From UBA5239 sp040391785 (GTDB taxonomy: Bacteria > Verrucomicrobiota > Lentisphaeria > Victivallales > Victivallaceae), in the NCBI GenBank assembly GCA_040391785.1, contig JBEBXH010000023.1, positions 1 to 64,000 of the forward strand: DNA of 64,000 nt, in the 5' to 3' direction. The first letter of the stretch is position 1, and each line of letters begins with the position of its first letter. The notes under the pieces were generated by a model. The model did not search any database, was not told the origin of the DNA, and saw only the letters and a program-made list of their open reading frames with translations. This document shows, piece after piece, positions 1 through 7,832 of the stretch. A program made the translations under genes and the position numbers.

Positions 1-428
1 ATGGTCATCGACGCAATTACCAGACGCAGCTGACCGAAAATGATATCCTTCGCCAAATCCGCAATCGAATCCGGGCTTTGGCCAAACAGACGCTCGGCCG
101 CGTTCCCCATAATATCTGCCCGTGTGCTCACGCCCACCGTAAACACGCTCGGTACATTGATACGGATGTTCTGTTTGCACAACGCATTGCCAAGGTTCAC
201 TTCAATCTGCATCGGGCGCAGCGAAATATATCCGTAATCCTGGATCACCGGCCAGACCAGCTTGGCGCCGCCGTGGATACACTTGGCGGGGCCCTCTCCG
301 GTTTTACCATATATGATCATGATTTTGTCTGAAGGACATTTACGGTAACGGCTGATCAGCGAAATTGCGGCAATGAAGACGAAGAATACCGCAAAACCGA
401 CAAAGATGATAAATTTTGCATCAAACAT
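1..428 (-). CDS. Flotillin/SPFH-domain membrane protein, N-terminal part (cut by window edge)
   Basis: Only the first 142 codons are inside the window. The start is the ATG at 428, preceded by AAAGGAG at a normal distance. One hydrophobic segment (about residues 5-24) is followed by an SPFH-type beta domain in which residues such as IIYGKTGEG and NVPSVFTVGV are seen. The visible part ends in FGQLRLVIASMT, matching the flotillin block where YuaG/FloT proteins read L-R-x-I-L-x-S-M-T. Flotillins are membrane scaffold proteins of lipid microdomains. The gene lies 41 bp behind an NfeD-like gene on the same strand, the classic yuaF-floT pairing, which supports the call. The C-terminal coiled coil is outside the window. 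Confidence 0.85.
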   Translation of the reverse strand, partial: MFDAKFIIFVGFAVFFVFIAAISLISRYRKCPSDKIMIIYGKTGEGPAKCIHGGAKLVWPVIQDYGYISLRPMQIEVNLGNALCKQNIRINVPSVFTVGVSTRADIMGNAAERLFGQSPDSIADLAKDIIFGQLRLVIASMT

Positions 429-469
429 TTATATTTTTTCTCCTTTGGTGCTGGAAGGTTGATTATGGA

Positions 470-1054
470 TTAAAGAGCTTCGACGACGAAAAGATCGTTG
501 TCGATGATTTCAGTAATTTTGACCGGAACGCCGGTTTTCAGCTCAGTGCTCGACACGGCATTGATGGTTCTGGTACATTTGGGCAGCGACACAGTCACCT
601 GCCCCTTGCCCTTCTTGTCGCCCGGAATAGTCAGGTAAACCACCCCTTTGCAGCCGACCAGGCTTTCCATCTTGATGTTGCCGGACTCCTGGAGCTTCAG
701 TATGCCAAGCACCAAAAACGCGGTGATCACCATCATCAGGGCACCGGCAAACAGCGCAATGAAGAGTCCGATCCAGCCCAGGCTACCCCAGAAGTAACCG
801 GCCCAGCCGAAAAACGTCAGAAACGCCACGATCCCGCGGAACGTGAAGAGATGCAGTCCATCCCATCCGTGCGCCGCGTCCAGCCCTTCATGGCCCACCG
901 TGGCATCCGTGCTCACATCCATGTCCATGTCATGGTGTCCGAGCCCTGTCACTGTAAGAACCATCTGAATCAGAAAAATTACCGATCCGATGACCGCAAC
1001 CGTCAGATAGATGTTGCCGGAGTTCGCCAAAAAACTGTTGATTTCTTGAATCAT
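470..1054 (-). CDS. NfeD-like membrane protein (YuaF type), flotillin partner
   Basis: This 194-residue protein has three hydrophobic segments (about residues 14-36, 72-92 and 93-118) and then a small soluble beta-rich C-terminal domain (about 125-194) starting near ESLVGCKGVVYLTI. That is the layout of NfeD/YuaF proteins, whose OB-fold domain follows the membrane part. A histidine- and aspartate-rich loop (GHHDMDMDVS) sits between the first two segments. The ATG at 1054 follows a strong AGGAGG. NfeD proteins pair with flotillins or stomatins, and a flotillin gene follows 41 bp downstream. The biochemical role of the family is not settled. Confidence 0.8.
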   Translation of the reverse strand: MIQEINSFLANSGNIYLTVAVIGSVIFLIQMVLTVTGLGHHDMDMDVSTDATVGHEGLDAAHGWDGLHLFTFRGIVAFLTFFGWAGYFWGSLGWIGLFIALFAGALMMVITAFLVLGILKLQESGNIKMESLVGCKGVVYLTIPGDKKGKGQVTVSLPKCTRTINAVSSTELKTGVPVKITEIIDNDLFVVEAL

Positions 1055-1190
1055 TTTCAGTGCCTCCTTTTTTAGGGTTGTTCTTACAGACGACTTGATT
1101 CTAAAAAATAACTATATGCGGGATTTTTCCATTAGCAAGCCCCTGAAATACTATTTTCAAATTATTTTAGACTACCCGGAAAAACTGGCC

Positions 1191-1287
1191 GCGGCCACAG
1201 GCCGCTGAATTGGAGAATTGGTCGCCACTGCGTGGCTGAATTGGCCGCTTCGCTGAATTGGGGAATTTGCCGCCACTATGGGTGCCG
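1191..1287. repeat. Hairpin plus TGAATTGG short repeat cluster, locus 1
   Basis: The gap between the NfeD-like gene and the cassette A enzyme holds small hairpins alternating with the octamer TGAATTGG. GCGGCC-ACA-GGCCGC lies at 1191-1205 and GCCAC-TGC-GTGGC at 1224-1236. The 37 bases 1208-1244 are identical to 33786-33822, which marks a dispersed repeat. The last unit runs into the stop codon of the DUF4838 gene. No open frame of its own is credible here. The 1055-1190 stretch shows only AT-rich sequence. Confidence 0.7.
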
Positions 1288-3618
1288 TCAATTCAGGACA
1301 AAGATTGCTTTGTCCACTGAGACGCTGTTTTCGCGTTTGGAGTTTTTGATGTAGGCGGGGCCTTCCAGCTTTATGGAGAGATATACGTCGAGTTCGCGGT
1401 TCGGCTCCGTGGAACCGACCGCATCGCGCAGGATGCTGCTGAGCTTCAAGTTCCACTGCCAGTGAAAATACATCAGCAGACGATTGGACGGCGGTACCCC
1501 GATCCGTCCGATATAATACAGATGATATTTTTCGTCCTGAAAATATTCGCCGGGCGCAAATACTTTTTTCAGGTAATAGTTTTTCGTGTCCTCCCCATAG
1601 ATTCCTACTTCCAGCGGTTTGCTGTGATACGCACTGTCCGGCAGTTTGTCGGAATTCGGCGATTTTTTCATCTGAAACGCCTTGCCCCAAAGCGCCTCGG
1701 GGTCATCCACCATCGTCCGATGATCCGTACTGCTCAGCACGGAATACTGGAAAATACTGTTGTTTTTGAACTGTTCCGGAATGGGAATCGGACGCCGCAG
1801 CAGCGCGATCCGTTCCGCCTCCCGTTTCTGCACCTGCGGATAGCTGGCGAGTTCGCCCAGATACTTGGCCACCGCATGATTCACATTGTTCTCCAGTCGG
1901 TCGATCACCTGATCGCGCGTCACCGGGAAATCCGCCGTTTTTACCCCGAATTTATCATAGAAATACAGATACGCGAAGTCCGCGGCAATCCGCTCCTGCC
2001 CGATCCGGGCAAGCAGCGCGGCATCGCCCTCTGCGGCCTGTTCCGCCGCGCTCAAAATCTCCTCGCCCTGAACGAAAAATTCATAGTTCAAATAATCGCG
2101 CCGCGCCACCGGCACGCTTGGCACCGGAACGGGGTTTTCCTGCTGGGATTTCAGTAAATTTTGATAATATTTTTCCATTTCTCCGGCAGCACTGCCATAG
2201 TACAGGCGCATGTACTCCTGACGCGTATTTTCAACATCCAATTCGGGATCATACATCAGTTTGCCGGTCAGGTAATTCTGCAGGTCAAAAAACGAGGGCG
2301 GCGAAATATGTCCGCTCAGGTCGACCGGCTCGATTTCGCAACTATAACTCCTCACTCCATGCTGCGCGTAATAACGGAATTTCGAACCCAGCGTGTGAAC
2401 CATCACATATGGCGTCGGCACAATCTGATTGAACATCCGTCCATAGTCGTAAACGGCAAAGACTTTGCCCAGCGCAAACCACCGGTTCAGCTTCTGCATC
2501 AGTTCCGCATTATTGGGATGCTCGAATGGACTGAGCAAATCGTTGCTCTTTTCGATGTACACCGTGCATTGTGAGGCCAGATTGAGCATGATATTATCGC
2601 GCAGGCGGATATTGGCGGGCAGTTTTTCCGTAATCCGGTAAGCGCCATAGGTCTGAATGATTTCACCGGGGAAATCCGCGGCAATGTCATTGATGAAATC
2701 GAAAAGCGCGCCGGTATAGGTGCCGCCGTATTTCTTTTCCAGTTCCTTGCACGGCGCACACTCGCACGCCCCGACCTTGTTGTCGTTCGTCGAGAGATCG
2801 TACCAGGAGTTCAGGGGTTCCTTGCCGTTTTCCGCCTGGCGGCGGTTCAGTTCCACCCGACGGTTCATCTCGGCTTTGATCAGCCGCCGCGCCTCTGGAC
2901 TGGAGAGACAGAACTGCCCCGGCCCATTGTTGCTGACCGGACGCACCCGCTTGCCTTTGAGCAGGCTGAAACACTCCATTTTATCGTCCGGAATCGCCTT
3001 GCTGTAGGAATAAAACGTATGTCCGCCGCCATCCATTTTGAGACTGTAATACAAGTAAAGATCGTCCTTGCCGCCGGGGGGATAACAGGTGCTCACATTC
3101 ATGCGGTACCAGGACTTCATGGCCGAACACGCCGGGCTGGCGTCGTTAAGCGTGAACATCCGCCGCGCCATGAAGAAAGGCTGGGCACGGAAGGTCTCTC
3201 CGTCCGGTACTTCGATGCGGTCTTTTTCCGGCACGAATTCCGCGTCAATCGCCAGTTTGCGGCATCCGCCGAAGCGCTCCAGAAATTCATATACACCATA
3301 CAGCGCGCCGCGCGGCCTGCCCCCGGAAATGATCAGGTTTCCACCCTCTACCTTGATGAAATGTTCCTCCGGACCGAATTCGCCGACACCGCCTTTTCCA
3401 ACGAAAATAGCCGATGTTTTACCGTCATATTTATCTTCGCTGATGACCATCATTTTCCGGCCGAAAATCCGCCCGAGATAATCGCTCAGGATTTCCGCGC
3501 TTTTCAGCTCGGGACGGATGGCGTCCTTCCCGGTCACGATAACGAAATCAGAAGTAATTTCCAAGGCATTCAGCCAGGAAAAACAACCTATCAGAAGTAT
3601 GACGATGAATTTTTTCAT
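1288..3618 (-). CDS. Secreted DUF4838 domain protein (cassette A enzyme)
   Basis: This 776-residue protein begins with a clear signal peptide (MKKFIVILLIGCFSWLNA). The next region (about 20-125) resembles the alpha/beta domain found in front of GH67 and GH20 glycosidases, including GALYGVYEFLERFGGCR. The central part is DUF4838-like, with a Cys cluster CECAPC at about 285-290 in the context STNDNKVGACECAPC. DUF4838 proteins are thought to be carbohydrate-active, but their reaction is not established. The start codon overlaps the stop of the upstream pseudopilin gene by one base (TAATG), so translation is probably coupled. It is the last gene of cassette A. A second DUF4838 protein (29539-31752) shares the CECxPC feature. 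Confidence 0.75.
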   Translation of the reverse strand: MKKFIVILLIGCFSWLNALEITSDFVIVTGKDAIRPELKSAEILSDYLGRIFGRKMMVISEDKYDGKTSAIFVGKGGVGEFGPEEHFIKVEGGNLIISGGRPRGALYGVYEFLERFGGCRKLAIDAEFVPEKDRIEVPDGETFRAQPFFMARRMFTLNDASPACSAMKSWYRMNVSTCYPPGGKDDLYLYYSLKMDGGGHTFYSYSKAIPDDKMECFSLLKGKRVRPVSNNGPGQFCLSSPEARRLIKAEMNRRVELNRRQAENGKEPLNSWYDLSTNDNKVGACECAPCKELEKKYGGTYTGALFDFINDIAADFPGEIIQTYGAYRITEKLPANIRLRDNIMLNLASQCTVYIEKSNDLLSPFEHPNNAELMQKLNRWFALGKVFAVYDYGRMFNQIVPTPYVMVHTLGSKFRYYAQHGVRSYSCEIEPVDLSGHISPPSFFDLQNYLTGKLMYDPELDVENTRQEYMRLYYGSAAGEMEKYYQNLLKSQQENPVPVPSVPVARRDYLNYEFFVQGEEILSAAEQAAEGDAALLARIGQERIAADFAYLYFYDKFGVKTADFPVTRDQVIDRLENNVNHAVAKYLGELASYPQVQKREAERIALLRRPIPIPEQFKNNSIFQYSVLSSTDHRTMVDDPEALWGKAFQMKKSPNSDKLPDSAYHSKPLEVGIYGEDTKNYYLKKVFAPGEYFQDEKYHLYYIGRIGVPPSNRLLMYFHWQWNLKLSSILRDAVGSTEPNRELDVYLSIKLEGPAYIKNSKRENSVSVDKAIFVLN

Positions 3619-4379
3619 TAGTTTGCCGAGAAAAATGATACCGTCTGCAACGCGTCGCGTCCCTCATCCCAAACATTCAACGCCTTGACCGCGGTCCGGT
3701 CGTTGACCCAGTAACCGTTCAACGTTTCGGCATGCAGGTCGAAATAAAGCGCGTTACCGCCACCCGGATGCAGCCGGGTCGGCCCGATGGAAACGAATTG
3801 CATGAGACTCGTCCCGGAAATGATGTAAAAGGGCTTCTGTCCCAGCCTCGAAGACATCAATGTGGGGTTCACTCCATGGTCCATCCAGCTCATGGATTTG
3901 GAGGGGCAGGGGTTGCGCTCGGTAATTTTCTTGATTGTGGTCGCACCCGTGATGCCCATCGACGACATGCTGTAGGCGTTGATCATACGATTATAGGCGT
4001 AGTCCGACACCGACTTGCTGTTGTATTGGTAAATCAGCGGTAACGGACGGGCAGGGCACAGCAGTGATTTCAGTGAATTGAGTGTCGCCCCGTTTATCGG
4101 CGATGTCATGGTGATTCGCGATGTGTTGAAAACGTTTCGGTCGCAGACATAATTCGTCCATTCTTCCAATGGATTCTGGCCTTCGGAGGGCAAGAGGACG
4201 CCGTCATATTCATCGCTGTAAGTCATCCAGAAAATACCGAGCTGCTTGAAATTTCCCAGGCAGGAGGCCTGTTTGGCCCGATCGCGGGCCTTGTTCAGCG
4301 CCGGCAGCAGCATCGCGGCCAGAATCGCAATGATCGCGATGACAACCAACAATTCAATAAGTGTGAAATTTCTTCTCAT
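3618..4379 (-). CDS. Type IV pilin-like (pseudopilin) protein, H-x9-DG type, cassette A
   Basis: A prepilin N-terminus MRRNFTLIELLVVIAIIA is followed by LAAMLLPALNKAR. A short basic leader, a cleavage site before F and the conserved Glu5 are all present. The frame extends 18 codons upstream, but ATG 4379 is chosen because AAGGA precedes it and the leader then has normal length. Near the C-terminus the H-x9-DG motif appears as H-PGGGNALYF-DLH, with the Gly replaced by Leu. The C-terminal domain is otherwise variable, as usual for this family. It lies 16 bp after the LacI gene and overlaps the DUF4838 gene by one base. The role is unknown; a secretion or surface-assembly partner of the enzyme is an inference from context. 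Confidence 0.85.
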   Translation of the reverse strand: MRRNFTLIELLVVIAIIAILAAMLLPALNKARDRAKQASCLGNFKQLGIFWMTYSDEYDGVLLPSEGQNPLEEWTNYVCDRNVFNTSRITMTSPINGATLNSLKSLLCPARPLPLIYQYNSKSVSDYAYNRMINAYSMSSMGITGATTIKKITERNPCPSKSMSWMDHGVNPTLMSSRLGQKPFYIISGTSLMQFVSIGPTRLHPGGGNALYFDLHAETLNGYWVNDRTAVKALNVWDEGRDALQTVSFFSAN

Positions 4380-4395
4380 TTGTCGAATCCTTCTT

Positions 4396-5403
4396 CTATA
4401 TTTTAAATGTTTTTGTACGTGGTTTGTCGACACTTTTGCGCTTGATATATTCCGTTTTGATCATTGTTTTCACCGGATTTTTCTCACCTTCCAACAGGTT
4501 CATCAGCAGTTGAAAAGCCTCGGTAGCCCCAGTCACGCCCGGATGATGTACCGTGGACAATGACGGCACAAAAAACTCGGCCGCTCCGATATCGTCGAAA
4601 CCCACCACCGAAAGATCCCGCGGTACCTGAACCCCCAACTCCGCACAGCTCTGAATCAACCGCATCGCGATCAGGTCATTAAAACAAATCACCGCCGTAC
4701 AGTCGGGGTACTCGCGGAAAAATCCACGGACGCTCTCCGTTGTAATATCCCGGAGCGCGGGAAACTCCATAATCCGCGACTCCTCCAACAAATTGCTGAA
4801 AACCGTATACCGCTGGTCACGGGACTTATTCTGCCCGCTTTTTTTGCCGAAAAAATAAATATTCCGGTGCCCCAGCTCCTTCAAATGCCCAAACATCGAT
4901 TCCATGCCCGATGAATAATCATACACGATCTGATGTTCCCATGCCACATCGAAATAACGCCGGATCAGGATCACCGGCGCCGGCAGCGCGGGCAATTCCT
5001 GTTCCCGGGCATCCCCGGCAATCGACACCACCAGCGCCTCGCAGCCGCGTGCCACCAGATCCTGGCAGATATTCCACCGCAGCTCGGATTCGCCTTTGGA
5101 ATAAGACACAAATACATGATATCCGCGCTCCACCAGCAGATTGGAGAGCGTGACCATTTCCCGCGACGATACCTCGTTCTGCATGGAGTCGGACACCAGC
5201 CCGATAATCCGTGTGCGCCCGCTTTTCAAATCCCGCGCCAGAAAATTCGGCGTATAGCCCATTTCCCGCGCCGCCTCGCGAACCAGTTTCTTGGTTTTCT
5301 CCGACGCACAGCAATATACCTTGTCCCCCAGCACCGACGACACCGTCGCCCGGGACATCCCCAATTTCATCGCTATATCATTTACTGTGATCCGTTCTCT
5401 CAT
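4396..5403 (-). CDS. LacI-family transcriptional regulator (cassette A)
   Basis: The 335-residue protein has an N-terminal LacI helix-turn-helix (VNDIAMKLGMSRATVSSVL, about 7-26). A hinge region leads into a periplasmic-binding-protein-like ligand domain from about residue 65 (RIIGLVSDSM). The family block SVVGFDDIGAAEFFVPSLSTVHHP is present near the end. Such regulators usually sense a sugar or sugar derivative. The gene is followed 16 bp downstream by the pseudopilin and then the DUF4838 gene on the same strand, so it probably controls its own operon. Two AT-rich direct repeats (5441-5487) lie upstream. The ligand cannot be read from sequence. Confidence 0.9.
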   Translation of the reverse strand: MRERITVNDIAMKLGMSRATVSSVLGDKVYCCASEKTKKLVREAAREMGYTPNFLARDLKSGRTRIIGLVSDSMQNEVSSREMVTLSNLLVERGYHVFVSYSKGESELRWNICQDLVARGCEALVVSIAGDAREQELPALPAPVILIRRYFDVAWEHQIVYDYSSGMESMFGHLKELGHRNIYFFGKKSGQNKSRDQRYTVFSNLLEESRIMEFPALRDITTESVRGFFREYPDCTAVICFNDLIAMRLIQSCAELGVQVPRDLSVVGFDDIGAAEFFVPSLSTVHHPGVTGATEAFQLLMNLLEGEKNPVKTMIKTEYIKRKSVDKPRTKTFKI

Positions 5404-5440
5404 CTTTTTTCTGTACTCTTGTCCGGTTTCAAAAATATAT

Positions 5441-5487
5441 ACCGATCTATATTGTCGTTATTTTTAGAATATGAATCGGTCTATATT
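5441..5487 (-). promoter_or_regulatory. Candidate operator pair upstream of the cassette A LacI gene
   Basis: Two related 13-mers occur 34 bp apart: ACCGATCTATATT at 5441-5453 and ATCGGTCTATATT at 5475-5487. The first lies in an imperfect palindrome with ATATA and TATAT arms. Their place, 38-84 bp before the LacI start codon, fits autoregulation of cassette A. No binding data exist; the assignment rests on repetition and position. Confidence 0.45.
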
Positions 5488-5728
5488 TTATTATAACGCT
5501 GAAAAAGCAAATGTCAATACCCTCTTTCATTATTTCGTTTGACTTTGCCAAAATATGCCTGGCCCCAAAAACATTTGATCCTGATAATAATAAAGTATCA
5601 AAAAAAAATGTCGTCACCGTGATTATGATTACATTGAACAGTATTCCCGCAATTCTGCCAACCATGGCCATCCATATTCTCGTGCGTACCATCCGCCTCA
5701 AATTCTGATCAACATCATATTCCAGCAT
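5447..5728 (-). pseudogene. Short membrane protein, probable truncated paralogue of the upstream gene
   Basis: About 93 codons can be read from the ATG at 5728, overlapping the end of the 204-residue membrane protein gene. The N-terminus (QNLRRMVRTRIWMAMVGRIA) resembles the start of that neighbour (LNLQKMVKHRGRALFVGG), which suggests a tandem duplicate. After one hydrophobic stretch (LFNVIIITVTTFFF) the similarity stops, and the sequence becomes AT-rich and overlaps the candidate LacI operators. The ribosome binding site is poor. It may be a decayed copy or a real small protein. Confidence 0.35.
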
Positions 5729-6329
5729 CTTCTTCGAGCTCATTCAGGGTGCGGTACCATTTGTCGCTCAGCTTGATTCGGCGGCGGATCAGGACCACGG
5801 CGTCCAGGCGGTTCAGGTGCATGATTACTTCCCAGGGCTCTACGCCCGCGTGGTTCGCGAGCTCGTCGATCTCCATGCTCCGCCCGTTTGCCAGCGGCTC
5901 AACCAGCATGAAAATTGTTTTGAACGGCGTTGACATCAAATTCGTGGCATCACCGATGTTGTGCAATCCGAGGAAAAATATCCGAAATGCGAAGGTTATG
6001 AACATACCGCAACCGGCATTTTTCGCCGAATTGGGCGTATATCCCAGCATATCGCCCATGCTGTCATTGTCCGGATCATCGTATTCGATGGTTTTATTGC
6101 GCGTATTGACTACAAACGGATAGACAATCAGGGCTACCACAATCACCACCAGCGGCACAATTAACGTAAACGTTGGACTACCGATTCTCACCAGAAGCAC
6201 GGCAATCATCACATATAACAGGGCAAAACCAAACAAACTGCCGAAAACCATCAACAATCCACCCACAAACAGTGCCCTGCCCCGGTGTTTGACCATTTTT
6301 TGCAGATTGAGATACACTTTGTCTTCCAT
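5715..6329 (-). CDS. Two-TM membrane protein with C-terminal winged-helix-like domain, function unknown
   Basis: This 204-residue protein has two hydrophobic segments near the N-terminus (about 20-45 and 50-72), a linker with acidic residues (YDDPDNDSMGD), and a third hydrophobic stretch near 108-118. The C-terminal part (EIDELANHAGVEPWEVIMHL, then RLDAVVLIRRRIKLSDKWY) reads like a small winged-helix domain. I do not recognise the family. The gene starts 3 bp after the end of nnr and is the likely tail of the dnaN-recF-nnr group. A shortened paralogue follows it. Confidence 0.6.
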   Translation of the reverse strand: MEDKVYLNLQKMVKHRGRALFVGGLLMVFGSLFGFALLYVMIAVLLVRIGSPTFTLIVPLVVIVVALIVYPFVVNTRNKTIEYDDPDNDSMGDMLGYTPNSAKNAGCGMFITFAFRIFFLGLHNIGDATNLMSTPFKTIFMLVEPLANGRSMEIDELANHAGVEPWEVIMHLNRLDAVVLIRRRIKLSDKWYRTLNELEEDAGI

Positions 6330-6332
6330 AAT

Positions 6333-7832
6333 TTAGTTCCTTACCATTTTACATGCTTTAGCAATCAGTTCGGGCAGATCGTCGGCAATGGTGCCGCAGG
6401 CATAGTCGCTCAACTCACCGGCCAGGCCGTGAACGAAGACCGCACAGCTCACCGCGTCGTACACATCCTCAAAATGATTCAGAAATGCTCCGATCACCCC
6501 GGTCAGGCAGTCCCCGGAACCAGCCGTGGCCAGGTTGCTGCAGCCCGATGTATTGATACGGAAACGCCCGTCCGGCATCGCGATTACCGTCTGAAAACCT
6601 TTTAAAACGACGATGGTACCCGTCACTTCCGCCAGCTTCACCGCTTGAATATGACGGGCCTCCGACGAATATTGTTCCAAATCAAAACCATTTAACAGTC
6701 GTCGCATTTCGCCCGGATGTGGGGTCAAGACCCGGACATTTTTGTTCTGCCAGATCTGACGGTTGGTACTGATAAAATTCAGGGCATCGGCATCGATAAC
6801 CATCTTTTTATCAACGCTTAACATTCTGGCGACGAATCCGGCAGTTTCAACGTCACTTCCAAGGCCAGGACCCAATACAATGCTGTCGCCACTTTCGATA
6901 TCGCCGACGATTCCGTCAAAATCTTTCGCTGTAAAATTATTTCCAATCGCATTGACAATCAATGCCTGTTTATGATTCGTCACTCTGCCGTTTGCCGTCA
7001 CAACCCGGCACAGTCCGGCCCCTGCCCGCAATGCCGATTCGCCGGATAAAAATGGCGCACCACCATAATGTGACGAGCCGCCAATCACCGTCACCGAACC
7101 GCGCCGGTTCTTATGAGTATCCAGATGAAATGACGGCATCATCTGACGAACATCGTCAATAAATAAAGTATCTAATAAAGATTCCATACCACGATCGACA
7201 ATGCCGATGTCAACATTTTTCAGCAATCCGCAAACTGACGGGCCGTCATTTCGGAAAATGCCGATTTTCGGAAAAGCGATATTTATTGTCATCGACGCCT
7301 TTACCGGACCGGCGGCAGCCGACCCGTCATTGCCATTCAACCCTGACGGGATATCGACGGAAATGGTATGGTGCGAAAAGCGGTTGATCTTTTCAATAAT
7401 ACTATTATATGGGGATCGCAATTCCCCTTTGAAACCTGTGCCAAGTAAACAGTCAATGACAATATCGCCGGGTTTCCATTGATAGTTTTCCACATCATCC
7501 ACCTGTACCGATTCCGGCAGCAGTGCGGCATGAAAGGCGGCATCCGACGACTTTAATTCGTCAATTTTCTCGACACAAAATACTATTATTTTGCAATTTG
7601 AATGTGCCGACAGGTATCTGGAAATGACGAAACCATCACCGCCGTTATTTCCTGATCCACAAAATATTACAAATCGACGGACAAATGACGGATCGAGTTT
7701 TTCGGTATATTCTAGGATAATTTCACCGGCACCATTGCCGGCACGCTCCATCAGAATTTTTCCTTGGATGCCGTCAGTCTCAATTGTCATTTTATCCAGA
7801 TAACGCATGGTTTTAACATCAAAAACTTTCAT
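6333..7832 (-). CDS. nnr: Bifunctional NAD(P)H-hydrate repair enzyme (epimerase plus dehydratase)
   Basis: The 499-residue length fits the fused NnrE-NnrD family. The N-terminal half (about 1-210, YjeF_N) contains FCGSGNNGGDGFVISRYL and DCLLGTGFKGELRSPY, the NAD(P)HX epimerase part. The C-terminal half (about 225-499) is the ribokinase-like ADP/ATP-dependent dehydratase, with LTPHPGEMRRLL, VVLKGFQTVI and the anion-hole motif GSGDCLTGVIGAFL. Together they repair damaged NADH and NADPH hydrates in the cytoplasm. The start overlaps the end of recF by 14 bp, so the two are probably cotranscribed. Confidence 0.95.
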   Translation of the reverse strand: MKVFDVKTMRYLDKMTIETDGIQGKILMERAGNGAGEIILEYTEKLDPSFVRRFVIFCGSGNNGGDGFVISRYLSAHSNCKIIVFCVEKIDELKSSDAAFHAALLPESVQVDDVENYQWKPGDIVIDCLLGTGFKGELRSPYNSIIEKINRFSHHTISVDIPSGLNGNDGSAAAGPVKASMTINIAFPKIGIFRNDGPSVCGLLKNVDIGIVDRGMESLLDTLFIDDVRQMMPSFHLDTHKNRRGSVTVIGGSSHYGGAPFLSGESALRAGAGLCRVVTANGRVTNHKQALIVNAIGNNFTAKDFDGIVGDIESGDSIVLGPGLGSDVETAGFVARMLSVDKKMVIDADALNFISTNRQIWQNKNVRVLTPHPGEMRRLLNGFDLEQYSSEARHIQAVKLAEVTGTIVVLKGFQTVIAMPDGRFRINTSGCSNLATAGSGDCLTGVIGAFLNHFEDVYDAVSCAVFVHGLAGELSDYACGTIADDLPELIAKACKMVRN

